NCBI GenBank assembly: GCA_903861055.1
Contig: CAIOSU010000241.1
Location: 1 to 33,246 of the forward strand
Direction of reading: 5' to 3'
Source: an uncultured bacterium
Lineage (GTDB): Bacteria > Bacteroidota > Bacteroidia > Chitinophagales > CAIOSU01
DNA: 33,246 nucleotides
The notes under the pieces were generated by a model. The model searched no databases and was not told where the DNA came from. It saw only the letters and a program-made list of their open reading frames with translations. The position numbers were made by a program, and so were the translations under genes. Position 1 is the first letter of the stretch; each line of letters starts with the position of its first letter. Below are positions 1-6,475 of this stretch, in pieces.

Positions 1-295
1 CAAAACACTATTATTTGTAGTTGTAATAAGGCTATAATAATTTGTACTTATTATTTGTACATATTACGGATGGTTCGGCTCCGCTCACCATGACACGCTA
101 GAGCAGCAGTCTCACGAATCACCCCCCACTCGTCCCCATCTTATTTTGACGAGGATGAAACGGACGCAGCGCCTTTAGCCTATCCCGCTTTAGGCGGGGA
201 CGCCAATAAGACGGTAACTTGCTTCCAACAAGCTATGGTAACGTTGCGTTTTCAGCACAGCACACATTACCAGTCAACCAATAACTAATAACTGA
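1..295. other. repeat-rich intergenic region without a gene
   Basis: No credible coding region is seen here. It holds an AT-rich stretch with TTTGTAG/TTTGTAC repeated at 14-20, 41-47 and 54-60. A GC-rich motif at 72-89 (GGTTCGGCTCCGCTCACC) resembles motifs I recall as dispersed in Bacteroidota intergenic DNA. An inverted repeat at 184-198 has CCCGC arms around TTTAG and could be a distal terminator for the minus-strand gene that ends at 296. The right edge runs into a TTGGTTA-type array. Confidence 0.55.
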
Positions 296-306
296 TTAAC
301 CAATCC
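273..306 (-). repeat. TTGGTTA-type short-period array, downstream copy
   Basis: Read on the minus strand this is a degenerate array with units such as GTTATTA, GTTATTG and GTTGACT (about 7 bp). It begins in the last codons of the SpoU methyltransferase gene: the GGT Gly codon and the TAA stop at 296-298 form its first unit. It is in inverted orientation to the copy at 866-909, so the two flank the gene. Confidence 0.7.
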
Positions 307-835
307 CCAATTGCCGCCAAAACTCCCAGATAACAATGCCGGCACTTACCGATATATTCAAAGAGTGTTTGGTGCCGAATTGGGGTATTTCTATTACACC
401 ATCTACCATAGCCATTACTTCATCATCAACGCCATTTACCTCATTGCCAAATACAACGGCATGCTTGCCCCCGGTGGATAGGTTCAATTCATTGAGCATT
501 GTTCGGCCTTCGGCTTGCTCAATAGCCCATATATGGTAGCCATCGGCCTTAAGCGCCGCTAATGCTACGGCTGTTGTTTCAAAATATTGCCAATCAACGC
601 TCTCGGTGGCGCCAAGGGCGGTTTTATGTATGTCGCGGTGAGGTGGTTTGTCGGTGTAGCCACAAAGGTAAATAGCCTGTGCCCTAAAGGCATCTGCTGT
701 GCGAAACACCGAGCCCACATTGTTGTGGCTGCGTATATTATCAAGCACAATTACCAGCGGGGTTTTGGGCGCGGCTTTGTATGTGGCTACATCCATACGC
801 CCAAGGGCATCGTTGGTTATTTTCGGGAATTTCAT
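296..835 (-). CDS. TrmH/SpoU-family RNA 2'-O-methyltransferase
   Basis: Predicted SPOUT (alpha/beta-knot) methyltransferase of 179 aa that transfers a methyl group from SAM to a ribose 2'-OH of tRNA or rRNA in the cytoplasm. All three SpoU motifs are visible. Motif 1 is NIRSHNNVGSVFRTAD at residues 33-48, with the catalytic-type Arg45. Motif 2 is VVFGNEVNGV at 127-136. Motif 3, around IPQFGTKHSLNISVSAGI at 150-167, builds the knot. There is no N-terminal L30e-like substrate-binding extension, so this is the short TrmH/TrmL-like form and the target nucleotide cannot be named. A TACCTTTA element lies 4 bp before the ATG, suggesting a very short leader. The gene is flanked by inverted copies of a TTGGTTA-type array. 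Confidence 0.9.
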   Translation of the reverse strand: MKFPKITNDALGRMDVATYKAAPKTPLVIVLDNIRSHNNVGSVFRTADAFRAQAIYLCGYTDKPPHRDIHKTALGATESVDWQYFETTAVALAALKADGYHIWAIEQAEGRTMLNELNLSTGGKHAVVFGNEVNGVDDEVMAMVDGVIEIPQFGTKHSLNISVSAGIVIWEFWRQLGIG

Positions 836-839
836 GGTG

Positions 840-847
840 TAAAGGTA
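840..847 (-). promoter_or_regulatory. -7 promoter-like element for the SpoU methyltransferase
   Basis: TACCTTTA on the minus strand, one mismatch from the Bacteroidota -7 consensus TAnnTTTG, only a few bases before the ATG at 835. If it is used, the mRNA would be almost leaderless. No clear -33 TTG was assigned. Confidence 0.4.
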
Positions 848-865
848 GCGAACTTCAAAGAGTGC

Positions 866-909
866 TTGGTATATTGGTTATTGGTTGATTGGTTATTGGT
901 GAATTGGGT
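866..909 (+). repeat. TTGGTTA-type short-period array, upstream copy
   Basis: Degenerate array with units ATTGGTT, ATTGGTT, GATTGGTT, ATTGGTG and AATTGGG. The period is 7-8 bp. It lies just upstream of the -7-like element of the SpoU methyltransferase, in inverted orientation to the copy at 273-306. No coding potential is seen. Confidence 0.75.
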
Positions 910-987
910 TGCGGCAAAAAACTTGCAGGACCCAAGTTTAGTACAATGGATACTTTAACGCTATACTGCTAGAAAATCACTCGCGAA

Positions 988-1004
988 TCTCGCAGGAGGC
1001 GAGA
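988..1004. terminator. small GC-rich hairpin downstream of the ECF sigma gene
   Basis: Arms TCTCGC (988-993) and GCGAGA (999-1004) around a 5-base loop, 46 bp past the sigma-factor stop on the minus strand. The minus-strand sequence after it is T-rich but has no clean T run, so termination is only possible. It could also be a dispersed palindromic repeat. Confidence 0.3.
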
Positions 1005-1049
1005 CGGGATGATACGTATTAAATAAAAATAGTGAAAATGGTGCTTGTA

Positions 1050-1631
1050 TTAGCCCCAATCTGAAGTGCCTTCTAAAGGCAAGCGTTGCGAAGATTCGAC
1101 TTTCTTTTGTAGAATCATGCGGGCACGGGCCAGTTGCGATTTTGAGGTACCCTCACTGATATTCAACAATTTGGCAATCTCCTTGTGGCTATAACCTTCA
1201 ACCACATAAAGGTTGAAAACGGTTCGGTAGCCTGGCGAAAGGCTCTGTACCATGTTAAGCAAATCTTGGTAATCCAATGCATCAAAGGCGCTCTCGTCCA
1301 ATATATCCATTGGCTTGTCCTCATCATCCACAATGGAATAAAGACTTACTGCTTTGCGCAGGTGCTCAATGGCTGTATTAACAAAAATGCGGCGCATCCA
1401 ACCCTCGAAAGAACCCTCGCGGCGAAAGTTTGAAATGTACCTAAAAACCTTGATAAAACCCTCCTGCAAAATGTCTTCGGCGCTGTGGTAATCTTTAGCA
1501 TAACGAAGGCAAATGGCAAACATTTTCGGTGAATAGCGGCTATACAGCGTTTGCTGCGCTGTGCGATCTCCAACAACGCATCCGTTGATGATTTGATCTT
1601 CAGAATAGGAGCCGATGAACCCGAATTTCAT
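1050..1631 (-). CDS. ECF-subfamily RNA polymerase sigma factor
   Basis: Sigma-70 family factor of 193 aa that directs RNA polymerase to a specific promoter set. Region 2 (core binding and -10 recognition) spans about residues 27-94 and includes DYHSAEDILQEGFIKVFRYI and the FEGWMRRIFVN segment. An acidic linker lies at 100-120. Region 4 (-35 recognition helix-turn-helix) spans about 122-178, with YSHKEIAKLLNISEGTSKSQ typical of its recognition helix. Regions 1 and 3 are absent, as expected for ECF factors. No anti-sigma factor or FecR-like gene is adjacent: the upstream neighbour is an RdgB-type gene on the same strand 69 bp away. Regulation is therefore probably not by a linked anti-sigma. 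The regulon cannot be inferred. Confidence 0.92.
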   Translation of the reverse strand: MKFGFIGSYSEDQIINGCVVGDRTAQQTLYSRYSPKMFAICLRYAKDYHSAEDILQEGFIKVFRYISNFRREGSFEGWMRRIFVNTAIEHLRKAVSLYSIVDDEDKPMDILDESAFDALDYQDLLNMVQSLSPGYRTVFNLYVVEGYSHKEIAKLLNISEGTSKSQLARARMILQKKVESSQRLPLEGTSDWG

Positions 1632-1700
1632 GAGAAGGAATGATTATGCTTTAATATTACAAAGAAACTTTGTCTTTCGCAATAGTTTCCTTTTAAAATA

Positions 1701-2285
1701 CTAAAAAAATTTCAGAAATTCTAATAACTGCGAAACCGCCTTCCCACGATGGCTAATTGGCGCCTTCTCTGCTAAGCTCATTTCAGCAAAAGAACGGTCA
1801 TAACCGGTGGGTTGAAAAATGGGGTCGTAACCGAAGCCAGCTGTACCTTTTCGGGCTTCTAAAATCTGCCCTTCTACTATCCCTTCGAAGCGGAATTCTT
1901 TACCGTCAATGATCAAAGAAATTACGGTACGGAAACGTGCTTTTCGGTTGGTTTGGCCTTTTAGTTTTTCTAAAAGCAAGGCCATATTGTCTTCGGCACC
2001 TTTATCTGGTCCGGCATATCGGGCCGAATATACCCCTGGCTCACCGTTTAATGCTTCCACTTCTAAACCAGTATCCTCGCTAAAGCAATTCTCACCGAAT
2101 TTCTCAAAAATAAACTGTGCCTTTTCTAGTGCATTGCCCTCAAGGGTATCGTGCGTTTCACTTAGCTCGTTAAAGTAGCCTAGGTCGTGCAGGCTCTTAA
2201 CAGCCACATCGCTGCCCACCAAGGCTTGTACTTCTTTTACTTTATTGGTATTGCCAGTGGCAAAAACGAGGGTTCCGTGGTACAT
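1701..2285 (-). CDS. rdgB: RdgB/HAM1-family dITP/XTP pyrophosphatase
   Basis: House-cleaning nucleotide hydrolase of 194 aa. It converts non-canonical purine triphosphates (dITP, XTP, ITP) to monophosphate plus pyrophosphate in the cytoplasm, keeping deaminated bases out of nucleic acids. Family landmarks are FATGNTNKVKEV near the N-terminus (8-19), the SEDTGLEVEALNGEPGVYSA block with catalytic-type Asp71 (69-88), GFGYDPIF (about 150-157) and the C-terminal ISHRGKA. Length is usual for the family. The start codon directly abuts a TTGGTTA-type repeat array. A TATCTTTA element at 2403-2410 (minus) would give a leader of about 110 nt made largely of repeats and a palindrome. Confidence 0.94.
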   Translation of the reverse strand: MYHGTLVFATGNTNKVKEVQALVGSDVAVKSLHDLGYFNELSETHDTLEGNALEKAQFIFEKFGENCFSEDTGLEVEALNGEPGVYSARYAGPDKGAEDNMALLLEKLKGQTNRKARFRTVISLIIDGKEFRFEGIVEGQILEARKGTAGFGYDPIFQPTGYDRSFAEMSLAEKAPISHRGKAVSQLLEFLKFF

Positions 2286-2287
2286 TT

Positions 2288-2334
2288 TGGTTGATTGGTT
2301 ACTGGTTATTGGTTGATTGGTTATTGGTTAACTG
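2288..2334 (+). repeat. TTGGTTA-type short-period array in the rdgB leader
   Basis: About six degenerate units (GGTTGATT, GGTTACT, GGTTATT, GGTTGATT, GGTTATT, GGTTAACT), period 7-8 bp. It sits immediately upstream of the minus-strand rdgB start codon, so it should be transcribed in the 5' leader. Confidence 0.8.
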
Positions 2335-2363
2335 TTTTTTTATCTGTCATCTCATGTCCGAAC

Positions 2364-2400
2364 TGTGTCTTGTGTCCCTGCCTGCAGGCAGATTGTGTCT
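2364..2400 (+). repeat. TGTGTCT heptamer repeats around a 14-bp palindrome
   Basis: TGTGTCT and TGTGTCC are adjacent heptamers at 2364-2377. They are followed by the perfect palindrome CTGCCTGCAGGCAG (2378-2391) and another TTGTGTCT (2393-2400). The element lies in the intergenic region between rdgB (minus) and the FAD protein (plus). The CTTGTGTC motif recurs at 13613-13643. Confidence 0.6.
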
Positions 2401-2402
2401 GG

Positions 2403-2410
2403 TAAAGATA
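2403..2410 (-). promoter_or_regulatory. -7 promoter-like element for rdgB
   Basis: TATCTTTA on the minus strand, one mismatch from TAnnTTTG. It lies upstream of the palindrome and array that separate it from the rdgB ATG. No convincing -33 TTG was found. Confidence 0.35.
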
Positions 2411-2532
2411 TTTAACCTACTCACCGTTACCTAATCGCCTTTTTAACCGGTGTAGACAAGCAATAAATGAAAGAAATTTATCAAAAAAATACAAATGTCT
2501 TCAATTACCCTATTAGGCTTATAGACTTTTAG

Positions 2533-2540
2533 TACTTTTG
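2533..2540 (+). promoter_or_regulatory. -7 promoter element for the FAD/NAD(P)-binding protein gene
   Basis: TACTTTTG is a perfect match to the Bacteroidota -7 consensus TAnnTTTG, 17 bp before the ATG at 2558. The -33 TTG is not clear. Confidence 0.55.
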
Positions 2541-2557
2541 TTTCAACAAACAGTATT

Positions 2558-3943
2558 ATGGCACTTACCAAAATAGCAATAATAGGCAGCGGATTGAGCG
2601 GCACCCTAACGGCCATCAACTTATTAAGGCAGCAACATACTCCTGTTAGCATTGATTTATACGAGCAAGAACCTGCACAACTAAACCGAGGAGCAGCTTA
2701 CCGCGAAAACAATGTGCACCAGCCATTGAATGTGCCTATAAGCCGAATGAGCCTTTTTAGTCAAGAGCCCAACCATTTTTACCAGTGGCTACACGAAAAT
2801 GAAAACCGCCTCAAAGCCTGCATTTATGGCGCAGAAATGGAAGATTATGTGCCAAGAAAAATTTTTGGGGATTATCTAACAGACATTTTTCAAAAAACAG
2901 TTGCTGCATGTAGTGGCAATCATGAACTGGAAGTGATTGTGGCCAAGGTATTGTCGATTACCCCAAGCAATGAAGGGTATATTTTAGCGAGTACCAGCAA
3001 AATAACAACATACCACCAAGTAATATTGGCATCAGGTAACGTGCCGCCGCAAAGAGCCATCTTTTTGCCACCAAATTCTCGCAATTTGGAACTGCCCATA
3101 ATACATTCTTGGGAAGGATTACCAAAGATTGATTCGAGCAAACAAGTACTAATTGTTGGCAGCGGTTTGAGCATGGTTGATACCATAATTGAACTGGATA
3201 AACAAGGTTATCATGGCACTATACGGGTACTATCGCGCCACGGGTTAATACCGCTTCCAGAAATACCTGAACCGCACAACCACCTTACTTTAGGTCCTAA
3301 AGAGTCTACATACGAATTGTTAAAAGCTTTTCGTGAATTAGCTAAAGAAGCGGAAGCACAAGGCAGCGGTTGGCGCACTATTTTCCATAACATTCGACCC
3401 GAGATACCAACCTTGTGGCAAACATTATCTGATGACGAAAAGCAATGCTTTATGCGCCATTTGCAGCCATTTTGGGAAATACATCGACACCGAGTGCCTG
3501 CGTTTTCGCACCAATTAGTGCAAAACCTTATCGAGACTGGCAGTTTGCAATTGTTGAAGGGCCGCATTACAAATATTATCAACGGTAATGATGAGAAAAC
3601 CATTGTTAACTATCGCCCAAGGCATACACAAGCTAGTGTGACCTTTGAAACAGACCTTATAATTAACTGTACTGGCCCTGTAACTGACCTGACCCGCAGC
3701 GGCGACCCGATGCTTGAGCAACTTTTACAAAGTGGCTATGCAACTACGGGCACACTACAAATGGGATTGAATACTAATGTAAATGGTGAGTTGATTAATA
3801 GCAATGGAAATACCCAGAGGGGATTGTTTGCTATTGGCTCGTTAAGGAAGGGCAACTTATGGGAAACTACCGCCTTGCGCGAGATTAGGCAACAGGCTGA
3901 GGCCTTACCTATGGCTATGTTACCAGTGGGTATTGGGGTATAA
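2558..3943 (+). CDS. FAD/NAD(P)-binding flavoprotein (FAD-NAD(P)-binding family)
   Basis: Predicted soluble oxidoreductase of 461 aa with two Rossmann dinucleotide sites. The first (IAIIGSGLSG, 6-15) should bind FAD and is followed by a YEQEP acidic end at about 35-39. The second (VLIVGSGLSM, 197-206) should bind NAD(P). The VPRKIFGDYL segment (98-107) and the VILASGN strand (155-161) match the FAD-NAD(P)-binding family (Pfam FAD_NAD_binding type 9, YdhS-like) rather than thioredoxin-reductase or monooxygenase types. The substrate is unknown. There is no signal peptide or membrane segment. It is divergent from rdgB and has its own -7 element; the next gene starts 44 bp downstream and may be cotranscribed. 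Confidence 0.85.
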   Translation: MALTKIAIIGSGLSGTLTAINLLRQQHTPVSIDLYEQEPAQLNRGAAYRENNVHQPLNVPISRMSLFSQEPNHFYQWLHENENRLKACIYGAEMEDYVPRKIFGDYLTDIFQKTVAACSGNHELEVIVAKVLSITPSNEGYILASTSKITTYHQVILASGNVPPQRAIFLPPNSRNLELPIIHSWEGLPKIDSSKQVLIVGSGLSMVDTIIELDKQGYHGTIRVLSRHGLIPLPEIPEPHNHLTLGPKESTYELLKAFRELAKEAEAQGSGWRTIFHNIRPEIPTLWQTLSDDEKQCFMRHLQPFWEIHRHRVPAFSHQLVQNLIETGSLQLLKGRITNIINGNDEKTIVNYRPRHTQASVTFETDLIINCTGPVTDLTRSGDPMLEQLLQSGYATTGTLQMGLNTNVNGELINSNGNTQRGLFAIGSLRKGNLWETTALREIRQQAEALPMAMLPVGIGV

Positions 3944-3987
3944 TTGTCTATCCCCTACCCTTTGCCTATTTTTATAAAAAAATACGA

Positions 3988-4974
3988 ATGCTAAGAGTTG
4001 CCCTATTCCTTGGATTGATGCTGCCGTCTATTTTGACAATGGCACAAAACAACGATAAAAACCCTGCTACTACCGATATACCCAAGGCATTTGAGAACGT
4101 AAAAGTTGAACGCACCAAAGTGCCGTTTAAAAACCCCGATTTTACCATTCGCAACGAGGGCGGCCATTTGCAAGGGGTGCAATACTACACCAATGGCACC
4201 ACCGAGTATATGATAGTAACGGGCAGCAGCGATAGCAGCGCCTATTACGCCATGATTGACATTAACGATACGGTGCAAAAAGTGGTGCGCTACAATGTGC
4301 TGATGAATACGCCACTTGACCATGCTGGTGGATTTCAGGTTATCGGCGATTTTTTGGTGGTGGGCGTTGAGGATAATTTAGATAAAAACAGTTCTAAAAT
4401 ATTGTTTTACAATATTAGCAACCCAGGCACAAGCGATGTAACTCCAGCTATTACCATCGATCGCAGTGGGGAGTTTAAAACCAAAACCGCAGGCGCGGTA
4501 GGTATCACGTTTTTCGACACACAGCACCTACTTGCAGTGGCTACTTGGGATGCCAATACCATCGATTTTTACTGGAGCAATGCCAAGTCACTAAGTGACC
4601 CTAAATGCAAATTTGAACTGATACAAACGTACATACCCACTAAAGGCGAAAAGGATGAATGGATAAATAAATTGTGGCCAAGCTACCAAGGCATAAACCT
4701 GTTTACGGGTGCTGATGGCAAGATATACATGATGGCATTTTTCCGTAGCAAGGATGGCAACTTTGTTGATTTGTTTGAAGTATCCTTTAGCAACGAGACC
4801 AAAAAGTTTACACTCAAAAAGACCGTGAGCAAACAATTTTACGTAGCCGATGGAAACAACTTTCGCAATGGCGGTGGCGTGCGCTTAGTTGGACTCGATG
4901 AACTAAATATTTACACCATCCCCCACAACATAGGCAAGAAAAAGACCGTAATTGATTGGTTCGATAAAAAGTAA
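3988..4974 (+). CDS. secreted protein of unknown function
   Basis: A 328-aa protein with a clear Sec signal peptide (hydrophobic MLRVALFLGLMLPSILTMAQ, cleavage expected after Ala19). The mature part is rich in short beta-strand-like segments such as EYMIVTGSSDSSAYYAMIDI, FLVVGVEDN and QHLLAVATWDANTIDFY. This pattern suggests a beta-propeller or similar all-beta fold, but no family is recognised and no catalytic motif stands out. A TACCCTTTG stretch at 3956-3964 resembles a -7 element with one extra base. It could also be the second gene of an operon with the flavoprotein upstream. It is convergent with the OsmC gene (27-bp gap). Confidence 0.7.
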   Translation: MLRVALFLGLMLPSILTMAQNNDKNPATTDIPKAFENVKVERTKVPFKNPDFTIRNEGGHLQGVQYYTNGTTEYMIVTGSSDSSAYYAMIDINDTVQKVVRYNVLMNTPLDHAGGFQVIGDFLVVGVEDNLDKNSSKILFYNISNPGTSDVTPAITIDRSGEFKTKTAGAVGITFFDTQHLLAVATWDANTIDFYWSNAKSLSDPKCKFELIQTYIPTKGEKDEWINKLWPSYQGINLFTGADGKIYMMAFFRSKDGNFVDLFEVSFSNETKKFTLKKTVSKQFYVADGNNFRNGGGVRLVGLDELNIYTIPHNIGKKKTVIDWFDKK

Positions 4975-5001
4975 GCTGAATCCTTGCCAATTGACCTCAG
5001 C

Positions 5002-5406
5002 CTAAATGTACTCAAATGCCACATCTTGCTTAATATCCGGATGCAGGCTTTTGGCAACTGGGCACGTGAACGCAACGTTTTCCAGTTTTTTGCGTTCTAT
5101 ATCTGTAAGCGTTCCTGCAGGTATAAACATGCGCACCTGCACTTCGCTAATGCGGCGTGGGTCGGTGGCCATTACTTTTTGTATAGTTACCCTTGTGCCT
5201 TCAATGGCTAGGTTGTGGTTGTTGGCGTAAATGCCCATAAGAGTAAGCATGCAACTACCTAGGGCAGTAGCCACCAAATCGGTAGGCGAAAAAGCAGCAC
5301 CTTGGCCATGATTATCAGTAGGGGCGTCGGTTACAATTTCGTAGCTCGATTGGGTATGAACGGCACGAGTGCGCAGGCCACCTTCGTAAATTATTTCAGC
5401 TGTCAT
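5002..5406 (-). CDS. OsmC/Ohr-family protein
   Basis: A 134-aa OsmC-fold protein, a family of thiol peroxidases that reduce organic hydroperoxides in the cytoplasm. The two redox cysteines are in the expected contexts: Cys52 in ALGSCMLTLMG and Cys115 in AFTCPVAKSLHPD. FSPTDLVATALGSC is the canonical helix bearing the first cysteine. Length and the lack of an Ohr-type N-terminal extension fit the general OsmC subgroup, which also contains proteins of unknown substrate, so peroxidase activity is inferred. It is divergent from the barrel gene that starts at 5458. Confidence 0.9.
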   Translation of the reverse strand: MTAEIIYEGGLRTRAVHTQSSYEIVTDAPTDNHGQGAAFSPTDLVATALGSCMLTLMGIYANNHNLAIEGTRVTIQKVMATDPRRISEVQVRMFIPAGTLTDIERKKLENVAFTCPVAKSLHPDIKQDVAFEYI

Positions 5407-5457
5407 GGTCAGTGTGTTAAATTTTTGATAAATTTAAGAACTATTTTGGGTTGCCAC

Positions 5458-6279
5458 ATGTATAAACCTTTGATGCGGATTTCAACTTTCTTCTTGATGC
5501 TGATGCTTTTAAGCACCACTGCCGCCTATGCCCAGCAGCGTAAGGTGAAAAAGCAGATTGAGAAAAAAGGCATCATTTACAACAAGGAGATGACTTTTGG
5601 CGGCAAAATAGCCTCTAACGGTTGGGGCTTTTACATGAACACCGGCAAAATCATCAACATACACAAAACTCGTTTGTGGATGGTTGAGTTCTCCGACATT
5701 CGCCACCCGAAGGAGAAAAAACAAAGTGCCGATTTCAACCTCGCCATTTCCGGATTCGATTCGCCCCGCGATTTTTACTATGGCAAGCAAAACGAATTTT
5801 TCACGCTCCGCGCGGCTTTTGGATACAAAAAAAACATTGCTGAGAAAGCCAAAAAGAACGGCGTAAACTTGGCTTTGGTTTATATGGGCGGTATATCGCT
5901 GGGTTTCTTGAAACCATATTACCTCGATTTGGCATACATTACCCAGGTAAACGACTCAACCTTTATTGTTGAGGCCAAAAGTGAACGCTATAATGATGAC
6001 CCGGAAAACGGCAATGCCCAGAAATTTTTGAACTGGTACGAAATTATCGGTGCATCAAGATATAGTAAAGGTTTTAAGCAACTGCAACCCGTACCTGGCG
6101 CATTTATTAAGTTGGGTCTAAATTTTGAGTGGGGCTCTAGAGATGCGTTTATTACTGCCATGGAAGTTGGGGTAGCTGCCGATATTTACTACAAGAACAT
6201 CCCCATCATGATCAATCAGCCACAAAGGCCGTTTTTCATGAATGCTTACCTAAGCTTCGAGCTGGGCAGGCGACGATAA
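5458..6279 (+). CDS. predicted outer-membrane beta-barrel protein, function unknown
   Basis: 273 aa from the chosen ATG at 5458 (MYKPLMRISTFFLMLMLLST). A longer reading frame from 5302 would add 52 residues that overlap the divergent OsmC gene and bury the signal peptide, so it was rejected; ATG 5473 is a possible alternative. A signal peptide ends near AYAQQ. The mature protein has alternating hydrophobic/polar strands (WGFYMNTG, RLWMVEFSDI, VNLALVYMGGISLGFL, PYYLDLAYIT, GAFIKLGLNFEWG) and ends with FMNAYLSFELGRRR, like a short C-terminal barrel strand. Similar uncharacterised barrels are common in Bacteroidota. No enzymatic motif is seen. Confidence 0.75.
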   Translation: MYKPLMRISTFFLMLMLLSTTAAYAQQRKVKKQIEKKGIIYNKEMTFGGKIASNGWGFYMNTGKIINIHKTRLWMVEFSDIRHPKEKKQSADFNLAISGFDSPRDFYYGKQNEFFTLRAAFGYKKNIAEKAKKNGVNLALVYMGGISLGFLKPYYLDLAYITQVNDSTFIVEAKSERYNDDPENGNAQKFLNWYEIIGASRYSKGFKQLQPVPGAFIKLGLNFEWGSRDAFITAMEVGVAADIYYKNIPIMINQPQRPFFMNAYLSFELGRRR

Positions 6280-6283
6280 GTTT

Positions 6284-6313
6284 GGTCGATGGTCCATGGT
6301 CGATGGTCCATGG
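6284..6313 (+). repeat. GGTCGAT/GGTCCAT heptamer array
   Basis: Two perfect tandem copies of a 14-bp unit made of the heptamers GGTCGAT and GGTCCAT, plus the start of a third. It begins five bases after the barrel-gene stop codon. A decayed relative (TCCATGG twice, 14 bp apart) lies at 25931-25951. Confidence 0.85.
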
Positions 6314-6374
6314 CGCAAAGCCTCCCTCTCAAACACTTTCACCTTTATAGGATTACATCTTGCATCTAAAGGCA

Positions 6375-6382
6375 TAACTTTG
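6375..6382 (+). promoter_or_regulatory. -7 promoter element for argS
   Basis: TAACTTTG, a perfect TAnnTTTG match, 93 bp before the argS ATG. A TTG at 6360-6362 is only 12 bp upstream, shorter than the usual -33/-7 spacing, so the -33 is uncertain. Confidence 0.5.
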
Positions 6383-6403
6383 TGCCTAAAACTTTAACAC
6401 AAG

Positions 6404-6466
6404 ACAGATATCAGATCTTAGATAAACGAAAAGATACTTGACACTTGATACTCACTACCTGATACC
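6404..6466 (+). repeat. heptamer-period array in the argS leader
   Basis: Degenerate repeats ACTTGAC, ACTTGAT, ACTCACT, ACCTGAT (period 7) occupy about 6436-6463, preceded by AGATATCAGATCTTAGAT-like sequence. The array lies between the -7 element and the argS start codon, so it should be transcribed. Confidence 0.65.
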
Positions 6467-6475
6467 AACACAACA

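Noticed and set aside
273..909. CRISPR array
   Set aside because: Units are 7-8 bp and contiguous, with no unique spacers and no cas genes.
587..958. Plus-strand 123-codon frame antisense to the SpoU methyltransferase gene
   Set aside because: Its sequence is a shadow of the real gene and of the TTGGTTA array; no domain or start context.
5302..5457. Longer N-terminus of the barrel protein from ATG 5302
   Set aside because: It overlaps the OsmC gene on the other strand and would hide a good signal peptide that begins at 5458.
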